From contig NC_080395.1 in assembly GCF_030265065.1 (NCBI RefSeq), forward strand, positions 4,786,001 to 4,850,000: a stretch of 64,000 bases of DNA. Reading direction: 5' to 3'. The position numbers and the translations under genes were made by a program. The stretch is from Corythoichthys intestinalis. Its lineage: Eukaryota > Chordata > Actinopteri > Syngnathiformes > Syngnathidae. This document shows, piece after piece, positions 53,308-64,000 of the stretch; the stretch's first letter is position 1, and the number at the start of each line of letters is the position of its first letter. The notes under the pieces are model-generated. The model was not told the DNA's origin, did not search any database, and saw only the letters and a list, made by a program, of their open reading frames with translations.

Positions 53308-56242
53308 CAGGGTTCGGGAACCTATGGCTCGCGAGCCATATCGCTTTTGACTGCTGCATCTGGCTCGCAGACAAATCTGATTATAAAAAAAAACAAAAAA
53401 AAGAGTCGTTATACTCCTTTGCGCGTTGCGCAAAACGGCGACGATCCCCGGCGACTAGAAATCCGGTTCGCAGTTATTTATTTGTCTATCAATCGCATTT
53501 GCAACGCAGATGAGGCAGACACTGATCGAGTGGGGTCGCCGTATTTTGCTGTCAAAAAGAGCGGCCGATGTGCGCATGTGTGTGGTAATTTCCCCACGGT
53601 TTCAGTTCGTTTTTCCCGCTAATTTTAGAAACCCTTTTGAGATGATGGCAAAAAGATAAAAAAGACGAGGCGTATCGTACTTTTCAGCAGGAATGGACAG
53701 AGGAATTTGCCTTTGCGGAGAGAGCAGGCTCTGCGGTGTGTCTAATATGCAATGATAAAATTGCATCTATGAAAAGGTCAAATATAAAGCGGCACTTCGA
53801 CACCCGCCATACTACATTTGCATCGAAATATCCGGCGGGGGACAACAGGAAGAAAGCATGTCAAGAGCTTCTTACAAGAGTGCAAACTAGTCAGTAGCAA
53901 CTCCGTGTTAGGACCAAACAAGGTGACTGGAATTCGGCTAGCTTTTCTGGCGCTTTAGCAATAGTGAGGAACGGGAAGCCATTCACCGATTGGGAGTACG
54001 CCAAAGCATTCATGCTTGACGTTGCCAATGAACTTTTTGACGATTTTTCGGATAAAGACAAGATTATTAAACAGATAAAAGACATGCCCCTGTCAGCAAG
54101 AACTGTTCACGAACGTACCATCATGATGTCAAATCAAATTGAGGCAACGCATGAGGGACATAAATTCAGCTCCATTTTTTTCACCCGCTTTGGATGAGTC
54201 AACGGACGTAAGCCGTTTATCACAGTTCAGCGTGATCGCAAGGTATGTTGTCGAGAGGAAAGTCCGGCAGTTTTGGCCTTGCAAGGGAAAAGAGGGAAAG
54301 ATTTATTCAAGTCCTTCATTGAGTTCGCTAAAGAAAAAAAATCTACCAATGGACAAACTTGTGCTCCGTGTATGGTTGGAAAAAGCATAGGATTCGTGTT
54401 GTTTCTTCGTGAACATGAAAAGAGACGTATCCTCAAATTCTCAATGCCTGCATGACGCTTAAAGCGCTTGTGACACGAAAAAGCATGTTTATTTCATAAT
54501 ACACGCGGTATTTTATGCTCCTGAATGATATGGACCGCTTGGATGTTTGTGGAAGCGATCGCTATATTTATTTAGTTTTTTGAATCCCGCGCCAGGAAAA
54601 TGAGTGACTTCCGGCTTCGGTCTCGCATTGAGGAGGAGGGCGCTGTGACGTGTACGGTCGAAGACGTCCTCTTCACGCTACAGTGTACTGTTGTGTATGA
54701 GGACGAATGATTCAGCTGATTTTGCGGATTAATACTTTAATTTTTTGCATCACGCCAGCCAAACGGCTGCAGAAAAATCATTCTGTATGCGCCTTTTTGG
54801 AGTTTCAAAAGGTTCCCATTCACCGTGGATATTTACTGTGGGACCACTGGACTTACAAGGAAGTGAGTAAACATCTTGTTTTGTATTATGTCAAATACGA
54901 ATACAGTGATTACAAAGTAAACACTATAAAATTCCTTTAAATAAAGGACTACTTACGTTTGATCATTGATAGGCATGTAAAAAGCTATCCTCATGCTCAT
55001 TAGCAGTTAGCTGTTAGCGCGTTAGCTACACAACAACTCCAGCCACCCTCCTCCAGGGGACGAACTGTAAATTGCTCTCCGCCGGGTGGTTTGCCGATCC
55101 GCAAAGAAACTCGACAACCGGGTCGTCATGTCAAATAATCCAGGCTAGTTATGTGTGATTTTCCACTTCGAAGACTTTGAAACATCCCTCGGTTCGGGTT
55201 AGCATGTCGGCTAGCTGTCACTCCTTCTGGTCTGTTTACATTCTCCGAAGCCGGGGAAGGGAAATGACATATGTCCGATTTAGGTGTCATAAAATATCGT
55301 TCGGGAGGTGTGACAGTAAAGGTAAAGTCGACAGTTTTGACCATTATGGAGTAATTTTGCCATGTCGTCTTGAATAAATGGATTTTTATTATTTTATATT
55401 CCATTTAGCACAAGTTATTTGTCATGACCATGCCATTTATTTAGCAAATGGGGAAAGTACTTGGGTAAAAAGAATATCCTGTAAAAATATTCAAGTAAAG
55501 AGACAGAAACAATGACATTTTGCCGCTCTCTTCGTCGCGTTTTCCTTGTTGTGAATAGTTCCCCCTCGACGTGCTGACTGGTCCTTCTCAAGCCATTTAT
55601 ATAGCTATTGGGGAAAAATACTTGGATAAAAAGACTATCCTGTAAAAATATTGGAGTAGAGAGACTGAAACAATGACATTTTGCGGCTCTCTTAGTCTCG
55701 TTTTCCTCGTTCTGAACAATTCCCCCTCAATGGGCTGAATAGTAAAACCGATGAGCCCAGTCTACCGCTGACGTCATCCACCTGTTGGGGACGCTAAAGC
55801 CCTATAATGGTAGGCGTGGCTAACCGGCAGATTAAAAGACTAATTTCTCGTCATCTGCGCTTTGCTAAATTGTTGTATATAGTCGAATCGTCTCAAAATA
55901 TGATTCTAATTCACATAATAATGCCATTTAAGACTTTTTTTCTGGTGTCGTATGCTCTTTAACCTCATCAAGTATCAACCAGACTACAAAGCCATCAGCA
56001 ACACCATGCAGCACCAGAAGTCGCATTAATGCTGAGAAATACTCATCATTGATTAGCAACAGCATAACAATGTTATTAAAAAGAATTTGGAGACTTATTG
56101 TACTTTAAAAATGTTGAAATGACATAAAATGCACACATTACTAGTATTTTAGTTTTAAATATATTGTATGGCTCTCACGGAATTACATTTTTAAAAATGT
56201 GGTGTTTATGGCTCTCTCAGCCAAAAAGGTTCCTAACCCCTG
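53308..56242 (+). mobile_element. hAT transposon with transposase remnants, split by element Y
   Basis: It begins CAGGGTTCGGGAACCTATGG and ends AAGGTTCCTAACCCCTG. The flanks atctaaca and atctaacg match at 7 of 8, and the W copy near 34980 is the empty site. Plus-strand frames at 53640-54440 encode FQQEWTEEFAF, a BED-like finger (CLICNDKIASMKRSNIKRH), KPFTDWEYAKAFML and ALDESTDVSRLSQFSV, as in SCAND3/ZMYM6/FAM200-type hAT transposases. Stops (after RVQTSQ near 53895) and frameshifts break it. Its C-terminal part is largely deleted; a short piece (KYQPDYKAI) follows at 55965. Confidence 0.8.
54463..55958 (+). mobile_element. Element Y, copy 2, inserted at TTAA
   Basis: The left end is AGCGCTTGTGACACGAAAAA and the right end GGTGTCGTATGCTCT. 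TTAA flanks both sides (54459-54462 and 55959-55962), and removing Y rejoins the hAT. TTAA is the piggyBac target. About 200 bp is repeated internally (55430-55590 and 55596-55745). No transposase is recognised. Confidence 0.65.
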
Positions 56243-56659
56243 ATCTAACGTATCGAAGAAAATGCGACCGTAACAAAAAAAAAAAAAAAAATAAATACAA
56301 TTAAGCAATAGTTATGAGGTAGATATCCATGAGTTTTTCACAGATACCATTTTTTTTCATTGTGACATAATTTGTTTAAAGGTTTAAAATATGCGAGTGA
56401 ATAATTTTATAGTCTTTTTTTTCCAAAACAAAATATTAGGCATCAATTAATGATTCTAAGCTAAAAATGACAGGCATTTTGAATAATAAATATAATTACT
56501 TACCTTTGTTTTATGGCTGGGTTGAGACAAAAGTGGTTGGGCGATGTCTGTAAACGGGGGTTTCCATGGTAAAACGGACAAATTATAAATAGTTTGGGGG
56601 GCTTAATGCGCCACGAATCTGCTATGGCAGCATATAGACATATTGTTCTATGAAACACA

Positions 56660-57114
56660 ACAGTTGTTTTGGCTTAAAATACACCAGGGAGTGCAAGAGC
56701 AGAAACTGCTTTTTCAGTCTTGTGTTTTCTGCTGTATACATAGCATTTTTTAAAAAAATTTTAAACAGAAGATCCTGCCCTAATACGTCGGGAAAAAATA
56801 ATTACGTCCACACCTGCACGTTTGTAAAAAAATAAAATAAAATAAAAACCTTCCACAGCCAACCGCATTCATTCATTTTTAAGTACATTCATAACAGTGC
56901 GTGAAAAATAACTGTCCATCATACGCGTATTCTTTGCATGGTTCTTCAATATGAAGAAGCAATAGTTTGTGGAAAAAAAAGTGGAGGCAAAAAGCACTTG
57001 TCTAATTTACTCGAACTGTAAACATTGGTCTCATGTTTGACGTGGGGACAAAGTTTGTCACAGCCAGTGACGTTTCCACAGTTAAATCTTATCGGTTTTC
57101 GGTGTCCACATGAT
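56660..57114. other. Unassigned sequence
   Basis: No gene or element recognised, apart from A/T homopolymer runs. Confidence 0.4.
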
Positions 57115-58930
57115 TCAATTTAATTTTATTTGTATAGCCCTATATCACCACAGGTTTGTCTCAGAGGGCTTTACAGAGTCATTTTGATACACAGTCAGAT
57201 ACAGTAGATGAATGAGATGAGTCCATGTCCTGGGCATCCCCATTCCTTAGACCCTCCATGGCGGCAAGGAAAAACTCAAAAAACCCCATGGGAAAAGAGA
57301 AACCTTGGGGAGAACCACAATCAGGAGAGATCCACTCCCAGGACAGACAGGCTATAGCTGCACCAGAACTGAAGATGGGTAGTTGCAGAAGGAGTTCCAA
57401 TTTGTAGATGTAATGGAGTAAGGAAGCATGAAGAGGTCCATCTAGCCAGGTGAGACGGGGAGAGGCAGCGAGGAAGTCCATCCAGCCAGGGATCAGGATA
57501 GTCAGGCGGCTGCGGCTGAAAAATCATCCCCGACACCGGGTGACTAGTGATGAAACGACTAGTCAACTAGATATTAGAATTAGAAAAGAGAAATAAAGTG
57601 AAGACAAGTGTTAAGTAGAGTGAAAAACAGGATAGGACTCAGTGGCTGCACTTCCCCCAGCATTATAGCTCCTAGGGCAGCTTAGATTGAACTGTGAGTC
57701 TAATCTGTTTTCAACTAGCCTGACCGTAAGCATGTCAAATAGGAACCTTTTTAGTCTTATCTTAAATGTACAGACTGTGTCGGCCTCTTTAAAATTAGCT
57801 GGAAGCTGATTCCATAAGACAGGAGCCTGGTAACTAAAGGCTCTAGCTTCTACTGTACTTTTAGAGACTCTGGGAACAACCAGTAGACCTGCATTCTGAG
57901 AACAAAGTGTTCTGTTGGGGTGATATGGAACCAGAGCATCTGTGAGACAAGATGGCCCCAAACCATTAAAGGTCTTAAATGTAAGAAGGAGGATTTTAGA
58001 TTTAATTCTGAACTCGACTGGAAGCCAGTAAAGGGCTTGGAGCACAGGAGTGATGTGCTGTCTTCTATTAGTTCCTGTTAAAAGTCTTCCTGCTGTGTTC
58101 CGGACTAGCTGAAGACGTTTTAGGGAACTTTTAGGACAAGCTGAGAGTAAGGAGTGACAGTAATCCAATCTAGATGTAACGAACGCATGAATTCATTTTT
58201 CTGCATCGCTTTTAGACAGAATATTTCTAATTTTGGCTATGTTGCGCAGGTGAAAAAAGGCTGTTCTGCAGGTTTGTTAATATGAGCTTTAAATGATAGG
58301 TCTGGGTCAAATAGAACTCCTAGGTTTTTAACTGTGGTGCTGGAGGCTACACTCATATTGTCCAGGGTGACTATCTGGGAAGTTAGAGAGTCTCTCACAC
58401 CTTTAGGGCCTTTTAAAAGGACTTCTGTCTTTTCAGGGTTAAGCAAAAGATAATTAGTGCTCATCCAGGTATTTACATCTCGGACGCAGGTACTTAGTTT
58501 ATCCACTTGTCTAATCTGATCATTTTTAATTGCGAAATACAATTGTGTGTCGTCAGCGTAACAATGAAAATTAATGCTATGTTTTCTGATGATATTGCCT
58601 AGAGGCAGCATATACAACGTAAACAAGATGGGCCCGAGGACCGACCCTTGCGGCACACCATAACTGACTCTGGAATACAATGATGATTGCTGGTTTGCAT
58701 TAACAAACTGGTACCTATTAGATAAATAGGATTTAAACCGGCATGCCTATGTCCCATTCTAGTCTCTGCAAAAAGATGTTATGGTCGATTGTGTCAAAAG
58801 ATGCACTCAGGTCCAACAGAATCAGGATCGAGACTAATCCATCGTCAGCAGCTAGTAACAAGTCATTAGTTACTTTGACTAATGCAGTTTCATTTTATAT
58901 GTTTATTAGGAGTTCTTTTATTTTCACAGC
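57115..58930 (-). mobile_element. 5'-truncated LINE of the CR1/L2/Rex type
   Basis: On the minus strand, in broken frames from right to left, are [14 protein letters not shown] (about 58800), then [20 protein letters not shown] and [11 protein letters not shown] (58540-58660) with the catalytic YADD, and the C-terminal region RLLTGTNRRQHITPVLQALY, FKILLLTFK-like and LWNQLPANFKEAD (57780-58110). This is the non-LTR reverse transcriptase. The endonuclease part is missing. The 3' end reads gggctatacaaataaaatt on the minus strand, a usual tail for these fish LINEs. The 3' UTR occupies about 57115-57610. Frame breaks show that it is inactive. Confidence 0.85.
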
Positions 58931-58959
58931 TATCAGGAGCTCTATGTAATACATTCAAA

Positions 58960-59800
58960 CCTGTGCTTTATTCTTCATATACCTGAAGTGTGACACATAA
59001 ATAAGTCAAAGACTCGCAGCAAACATATGTACACAATATATAATGACGTGCACCAACCAAAAATATAACCTAGTTAAAAAGCTGGCAGTTTTTGGCCAAC
59101 TGGGTCACCGCTTCGTGTGGCCATTCGATTCCGAACACACACATACTTGTCTCAGTGGTTTTTACATTTTTTTATTCAATCGCTGGCTGACCTCCAGCCC
59201 CGTATTTTCAGCAATCGCCTTCCATGAATTGCTTGCCATTTGGCAAACTTCATCATGTCTTGACGAGACATTGTAGAAAATGTCGTACTTGCTCTTCGTT
59301 GATACTATCACCGGCTCGGTCCATTTTTGCGTGTATTAAAGTAATATTTGACAATGGCGGTGATTTCGCGCTGAACCTGAAACAAACAGTCTGAGCGGAC
59401 CAATCACAGTCCATATCCACCACTTCACACGCATTGACGCGACGCCAAGTCAGAAAATTGTGAAGGAACACGAGAGGCTACGGCAGAGGGTCGTAAATCG
59501 GGTCTTCCTTGACATTGCAGGTCTGCCGCAGAAGCATACCTCAGCCTTTATGATGAATCTGCCTCCGGTTAGAACCCAGTTGGTCAAACCTCCTCAGAAT
59601 AATGTTCTTCGGGACTTACTTCCTCCTCTGACCCACTTTCAATTAGGAATTCCGACTCGTGGCACGAGCAAGTCGACGAGTCTCAACTACTGTTTTCCCA
59701 CAAGTCAAATGCCCTCTGCCGGAATCCTTACCTTTGATGACGTCATCGGTTTAAACCATGCAGAGGCAAACATTTAATTTATTACACAATTTCAATAGTT
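58960..59800 (-). mobile_element. Harbinger-like remnant with MADF-like protein traces
   Basis: On the minus strand, 59050-59275 in two frames gives WKAIAENTGLEVSQRLNKK then VCVRNRMATRSGDP, resembling the MADF domain of Harbinger partner proteins, with at least one frameshift and stop. Ends and target duplication were not identified, so the borders are approximate. The plus-strand frame 59460-59777 is not supported as a gene. Confidence 0.4.
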
Positions 59801-60300
59801 AAATATCCGTGCAAGTCTTGATCATTGATTTTTGAATACTCTTTGACAAGATCCAAACATTTAATTCATGTGGGGAAAAAACGTGATCACTCTGTTGCAT
59901 TTCTCATCTTTAACACTAGCTGAAGCGAGTCACTGAACTGGTGCTTCTCCATGTGCTCGAGAGTCAAACCATTACAACACGTTGAAATCAAAGTGGGAAT
60001 CTTCAGTATGTTGTTTTACATAAATGAAGATGAAAAAATATCCAATGTGATAAATTGAGCTTCAGTAGCGTAATCTACATTTATATATTAGGGTAATGAC
60101 AATATATCGGATGGTGATATATCACCTTATGGTCTCCCCAAAGGAAGCAGTAGGTTGCTAGCCACAATAATGTCTCTATTACCTCATAGGTTCCCATTGA
60201 CGTCTAAGTGATTGAAACTTTTGAGTTGATGTCCACAAGTTTTCTTTTCCCCTTCATCCTGTCAGAACGCTAGAGGCTGGTTCGGCGACATCAAAGAGTT
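59800..60300. other. Unassigned sequence
   Basis: AT-rich and without a recognised gene. A possible repeat edge 'tatatcggatggtgatatatcacc' lies near 60102. Confidence 0.35.
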
Positions 60301-61560
60301 CTCTTTCTTCTCAGGGCCAGAGGTGGGTTGGGATGCGTCAAATTCATTCCGTTACATTTACTTTTCGACTAACTTTTGAAGAAAAACCTACTTCTAGGAG
60401 TAGTTTCACCACGCCATCCATTTGACTTTTTCTTGAGTCGAAGAAAAAATGCTACTCTTACTCTGCTAATTTGGCCTAAGATAGTCGTTTGTTACTTTAC
60501 CAAAATTAGGTGGCCAAAAATTGTACTCAAGTCTGAGTAGCGTTACTTCCAAATAATATTGCTTCAGTAAAAGTAGTCCTCGGAAAATATTCACTCAAGT
60601 AAAAAAAGTATTTGGTGAAAAGAATACTTTAAGAATTATCCTTATGACTATAACTATCGTGTCTATTTAAAATCATGTCATCAGAGTAGCGTTTTTTTCA
60701 TTGTGATTATGATATTATGACTTTGTTCTTGTATGTCATAAAAATAACATGGACATCTGTCCAGGTGAATGTAAAGCATCATCATCATCTTTGAAATTGC
60801 CCTCCTGCTGTGATCAGGCCCTATTTTGGGCCTCCTCCCACGTGAAGTGCAATCGAACTCTAGATTTTTCTTTACCATTAGGACTACTAGTTTAGTGGAT
60901 GAAACATTTCCATTGTATTTTTTTTTTCAGGTTTTGGTGGATTGTTTGGTGATTTCCGATCTTTTACTTCAGGTTAGGGTTTTACTGTTCTCGTACAAAA
61001 CATTTGATCCTCTTTTTTACATGAAGATGTGAAAACGATCCATGTTTAATCAAAATAGGCAAAACAATTTCAAGTGTACGTATGACATTTTTCTTTTTAA
61101 TTTGTGAAAAACATAAGTTAAACTTTCAAAGGCTCCTGATTGAACTCATTGGCTGCCATTGACGGTGGTGGAAGTCCAATCCTTTTGGTCAGCCCCTCCC
61201 AGTCCAAATGGATTGAATTGTTTACTCGTGACAAACATATTTCAATGCATGTCAGAAAAAAAAAAATGCCAGCATTTTGGTGGGAGCATCGTAGACCCCT
61301 CCTTGAACTCCACCTGCCAGTAGCGGCGTCGCAGCAAAACACCCGACGCCAGCGAGCGAACCTCCTCAAATTAGGTGAGCGTGGCCGCTCTTGCCCGTAG
61401 CGTCGACACCCGGTGCTCTTGAGGTCGTCGGACAGTACGTAGGACCCAACTAAATCTGAAGGAGGCCAAATGGGCTCAATGAACATTTGGAATGACTCGA
61501 CCTTCTTAACGTATTGATCAAACCTTGTTCTTAGTCATCTGCTGACTGTTCAACCTGAAG
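60300..61560 (-). repeat. Inverted copy of the gene 2 3' flank
   Basis: It reads as the inverse of 50142-51190. Shared blocks are 'gtgaaaaacataagttaa', 'gtacgtatgacat', 'tgaactcattggctgccattgacgg', 'ccaatccttttgg' and, at 61380-61500, the counterpart of 50220-50400. No LRR exon of the corresponding gene is visible before the V-type element starts at 61608. Confidence 0.65.
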
Positions 61561-61729
61561 AAAAACACAAAGAATCACAATTAAATGTGAATGAACACCA
61601 GGGTTTCCCCTACACAAAAAAGATTGTGGCGCACCGCCACGCCTTGCAAATGAGATAAAAAAAATATATATATATACATTTAAAGATACATTCTAATTTA
61701 TAATTTGGGTAATTCAACAAGACGTCTAA

Positions 61730-61734
<5 letters not shown>

Positions 61735-61790
<56 letters not shown>
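61735..61790. repeat. (TA)n microsatellite
   Basis: An almost pure TA run of over 50 bp. Confidence 0.95.
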
Positions 61791-61791
<1 letters not shown>

Positions 61792-62390
61792 TGTAGCTAA
61801 TTAATTACGCAGTATTTGCCATTAGTCATCTGAAAGAGCACGTCAAATACAAATTGTTTCTTTACACGCTTTATTTTGAAAATCACATCGGTTCTCCTAT
61901 TGTAAACTTGCGCCTGACGTCGGCGCGGACTCCGCGGAGTTGGAAATCATGAAAAAAAAAATCCACATAAAGTTCTTTCAATTTAAGAAATGTAATTCTG
62001 GTGTTTGAGCCTTTGAAAACAACCTTAATATGGACATTGGACATAACGTCGAAGTTCTTTATGGCGTGTCTCTGGCCCGAATCGGCGCGTCCTAGTAGCG
62101 CATTTGCCTCAGGCTAGTGAAATGAGGAGTAGAAATAACCAAATGGCTATGGCTAACGTTATGGATAACGTCTTCAAAGAATGATTCAAGATCACAGCTT
62201 GAGACTCAGCTCAGGAAGACCAACTAAGTCCAGGGAAGGAGAAATGAAAGCAAACACAGGCAATCTAGCTGGGACCCAACATGAACAGAAATGGAGTTCA
62301 AGCCCTGGCTGTCCCACATAAATCGAGGTGAGTGTTAAGATTTGTGCAAGTATTATTTTTATTCATCTTAATTGTATTGTTTTAACTTCA

Positions 62391-63998
62391 AGTGCCTGTG
62401 ACACAAAAAAAAAGCATGTTTATTTCATATATCATACGGTATTTTATGCTCCCGAATGAAAAGGACAGCTTGCATGTGTGTGTAAGCGATCAATATATTT
62501 ATTCAATTTTTTGAATCCCGCACTACGAAAATGAGATTAATGTGAAACACTGGGATCACGGCACACGTTTTAATAAGGAGGCGGCTTGCATTTTGTGGGT
62601 GACAATGCTCCCTGTCCACCCAGAAGGCCACTCGGCCGACGACCAGTGGCTCGTCGCATGCCACGCGGCAGCCAGGCTCTCTCATCTGCAGTTCTAGTTT
62701 GTGTCCAGACTTCCACCCCCCTTTGGTCCTCTTCGCAAGCCCGCCTATGAAGCTATCCTCGGCTTGGCATCAGGCAGCCACGCGCGCTGACATCGGCCGG
62801 TTTGGCGTTCATTCCCCTCTGCGTCCCCGGAAACGAGCACTGCCAGCCTGCCGGGGCCTCAGCAGAACGACGAGCCGGGGGCTGGTCGATCAGTGAAGAC
62901 AATCACCCCCGCTGCCTTGTGTGACACGAGTCGGGGTAATTTTGTGTGATTTTTCCTTTTCGAAAGGCGAGAAAGAGACTTGGAAGTGCCGCTCGGCTCA
63001 GGTTAGCATGTTGCCTAGCTGTCACGCCTCCTGTTTTGTTGACGCTCTTACCGTAGTCTCCGAAGCCGGGACAGGGAAATGATAAAAGCCGGACTACGGT
63101 GGCATAAAATACTGTTCGGGAGTTTTAAGAAGTTGGCAGTTTTGACGAAAATGCAGTAGTTTAGCCCTGCCGTACTGAATAAATGCATTTTTATTATTTA
63201 ATATTCCATTCAACACAAGGCTGTTATTTGTCATGACCATACAATTTTTTTTGCAATTGGGGAAAAATACGTAAATAAAAAGAATATCCTGTAAAAATAT
63301 TGGAATAGAGAGAGATTTAAAAAAATGATGACATTTTGCTTCTCTCTGTCGCATTTTCCTAATTCTAAAAACTCCTCTCCCTCAATGGGCGGAGTTCTAA
63401 ATCAGCTGAAATCGTCTGCTGACGTCACCACCCAGCTGGAGGCGCTAGAGCGCTATAATGACAGGAGTGGCTAAACTGCAGATTAAAAAAACTCATTTCT
63501 CGTCATCTATGCTTTGCCAAATTGTTGTATAAAGTCAAATTGTCTCAAAATATTAAAAAATATGAAACATTTTGATTCCAGTAATTATGCACAGTGGCCA
63601 AGTGGTAAGCACATCCGCCTCACAGTTCTGAGATCCAGGGATCAATCCCGGGCTCTGGCCTTTCTGTGTGGATTTTGCATGTTCTCCCCGTGCCTGTGTG
63701 TGTTTTCTCCAGGGACTCCGGTTTCCTCCCACATCCCAAAAGCATGCTTGGTAGGCTTATTAAGCACTCTCAATTGTCCATAGGTATGAGAGTGCGCGTG
63801 GTTGGTTGTTTTTATCAGTGTGCCCTGCGATTGGCTGGCAACCAATTCAGGGTGTACCCTGCCTACTGCTCGTAGTTCGCTGGAATAGGCTCCAGCACCT
63901 CCGCGACCCTTGTGAGGATAAGCGGCATGGAAAATAAATGATTGAATGAATAATAATGCTATTTAAGATTTTTTTTTTTTTATCGTGTCACAGGCACT
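62391..63998 (+). mobile_element. Element Y, copy 3, with a SINE inside
   Basis: The left end AGTGCCTGTGACAC and right end GTGTCACAGGCACT are exact inverse copies. The left flank is TTCA, one base from TTAA; the right flank is cut by the window end. It is the inverse of copy 1 at 31138-32343 and contains the SINE at 63590-63948. Confidence 0.65.
63590..63948 (+). mobile_element. tRNA-derived SINE (V-SINE/Mermaid-like)
   Basis: The head has polymerase III promoter-like boxes: A box TGGCCAAGTGG near 63596 and B box GGATCAATCCC near 63638. The body has the strongly conserved fish blocks 'catgttctccccgtgcctg', 'tccggtttcctcccacatcc', 'ccctgcgattggctggcaac' and 'taggctccagcacc'. It ends in 'aaaataaatgattgaatgaa'. 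It splits element Y copy 3. The family name is from memory of these blocks. Confidence 0.8.
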
Positions 63999-64000
63999 TT

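Larger units (their letters stand above)
52980..56660 (+). repeat. Interspersed repeat W, plus-strand copy, split by a hAT
   Basis: It comprises 52980-53307 and 56243-56660, with the hAT between. It matches the inverse of 34887-35925 and, at the right, 4841-5229. A short frame (MDETWSYNKGRDGEIADIKE) recurs in both W copies but has no recognised domain. Confidence 0.6.
61608..64000 (-). mobile_element. Family V element, inverted, running off the window
   Basis: Its end CAGGGTTTCCCCTACAC followed by 'attgtggcgcaccgccac' is the inverse of the right end at 12104. Inward come a long (TA)n run (about 61735-61790), block Z (61795-62390) and element Y (62391-63998). The same order, inverted, occurs at 31138-32953. 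The left end is not in the window. Confidence 0.5.

Noticed and set aside
59460-59777. 105-codon open frame
   Set aside because: No domain or splice context; it lies in a probable Harbinger remnant whose traces are on the other strand.
63590-63660. tRNA gene
   Set aside because: The A-box and B-box-like motifs belong to the head of a SINE; the body and tail of the SINE follow directly, and no proper cloverleaf is apparent.

Overview
The window is from a teleost fish genome. It carries two fish-type NLR genes with the FISNA-NACHT architecture, split into many phase-matched exons. The introns are packed with fish repeats: mostly hAT transposons and their MITEs, plus Tc1/mariner-like and Harbinger-like elements, a CR1/L2/Rex-type LINE, a V-SINE/Mermaid-like SINE and a solo LTR. 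Nothing looks bacterial or viral. The species cannot be named from the sequence alone.

Two NLR genes lie head to tail on the plus strand. Gene 1 (7653-30275) has a PYD exon, one large FISNA-NACHT-winged-helix exon, four 171-nt LRR exons and a terminal LRR exon. The exons join in frame to a predicted 1012-aa protein. Gene 2 (39015-50141) has the same first two exons, one type A LRR exon, seven 174-nt type B LRR exons and a terminal exon, giving 1215 aa. Both look like inflammasome-type cytosolic sensors: a PYD for recruiting a PYD adaptor such as ASC, a NACHT NTPase for oligomerisation, and an LRR fan for recognition or autoinhibition. No B30.2 exon was found after either gene. A relic of the PYD exon leader sits at 38388-38460, between the genes. 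The 3' flank of gene 2 recurs inverted at about 60300-61560, which hints at a further family member beyond the right edge.

Layout. 1-7542: hAT copies with exact 8-bp target duplications and a mariner-like element with a hAT inside. 7543-30275: gene 1; its intron 2 (10294-18280) and LRR intron (19503-29847) are swollen by nested transposons. The second holds a 10-kb nest that includes a giant palindrome of about 2 kb with a GC-rich core, split by a 4.7-kb hAT. 30276-39014: intergenic repeats, including an inverted composite, a THAP-exon element, a second mariner-like copy, a solo LTR and a zinc-finger pseudogene. 39015-50141: gene 2 with its tandem LRR exon array. 50142-64000: 3' flank, hAT remnants, a minus-strand LINE, a Harbinger-like remnant, the inverted flank copy, and a composite element with a SINE.

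The most informative points are: (1) type B LRR exons look like recombinants between a type A exon and the terminal exon, later amplified in tandem; (2) the foldback palindrome with its unexplained core; (3) many insertions dated relative to each other by empty-site paralogues inside this same window. All calls come from reading the sequence; no database search or alignment program was run.
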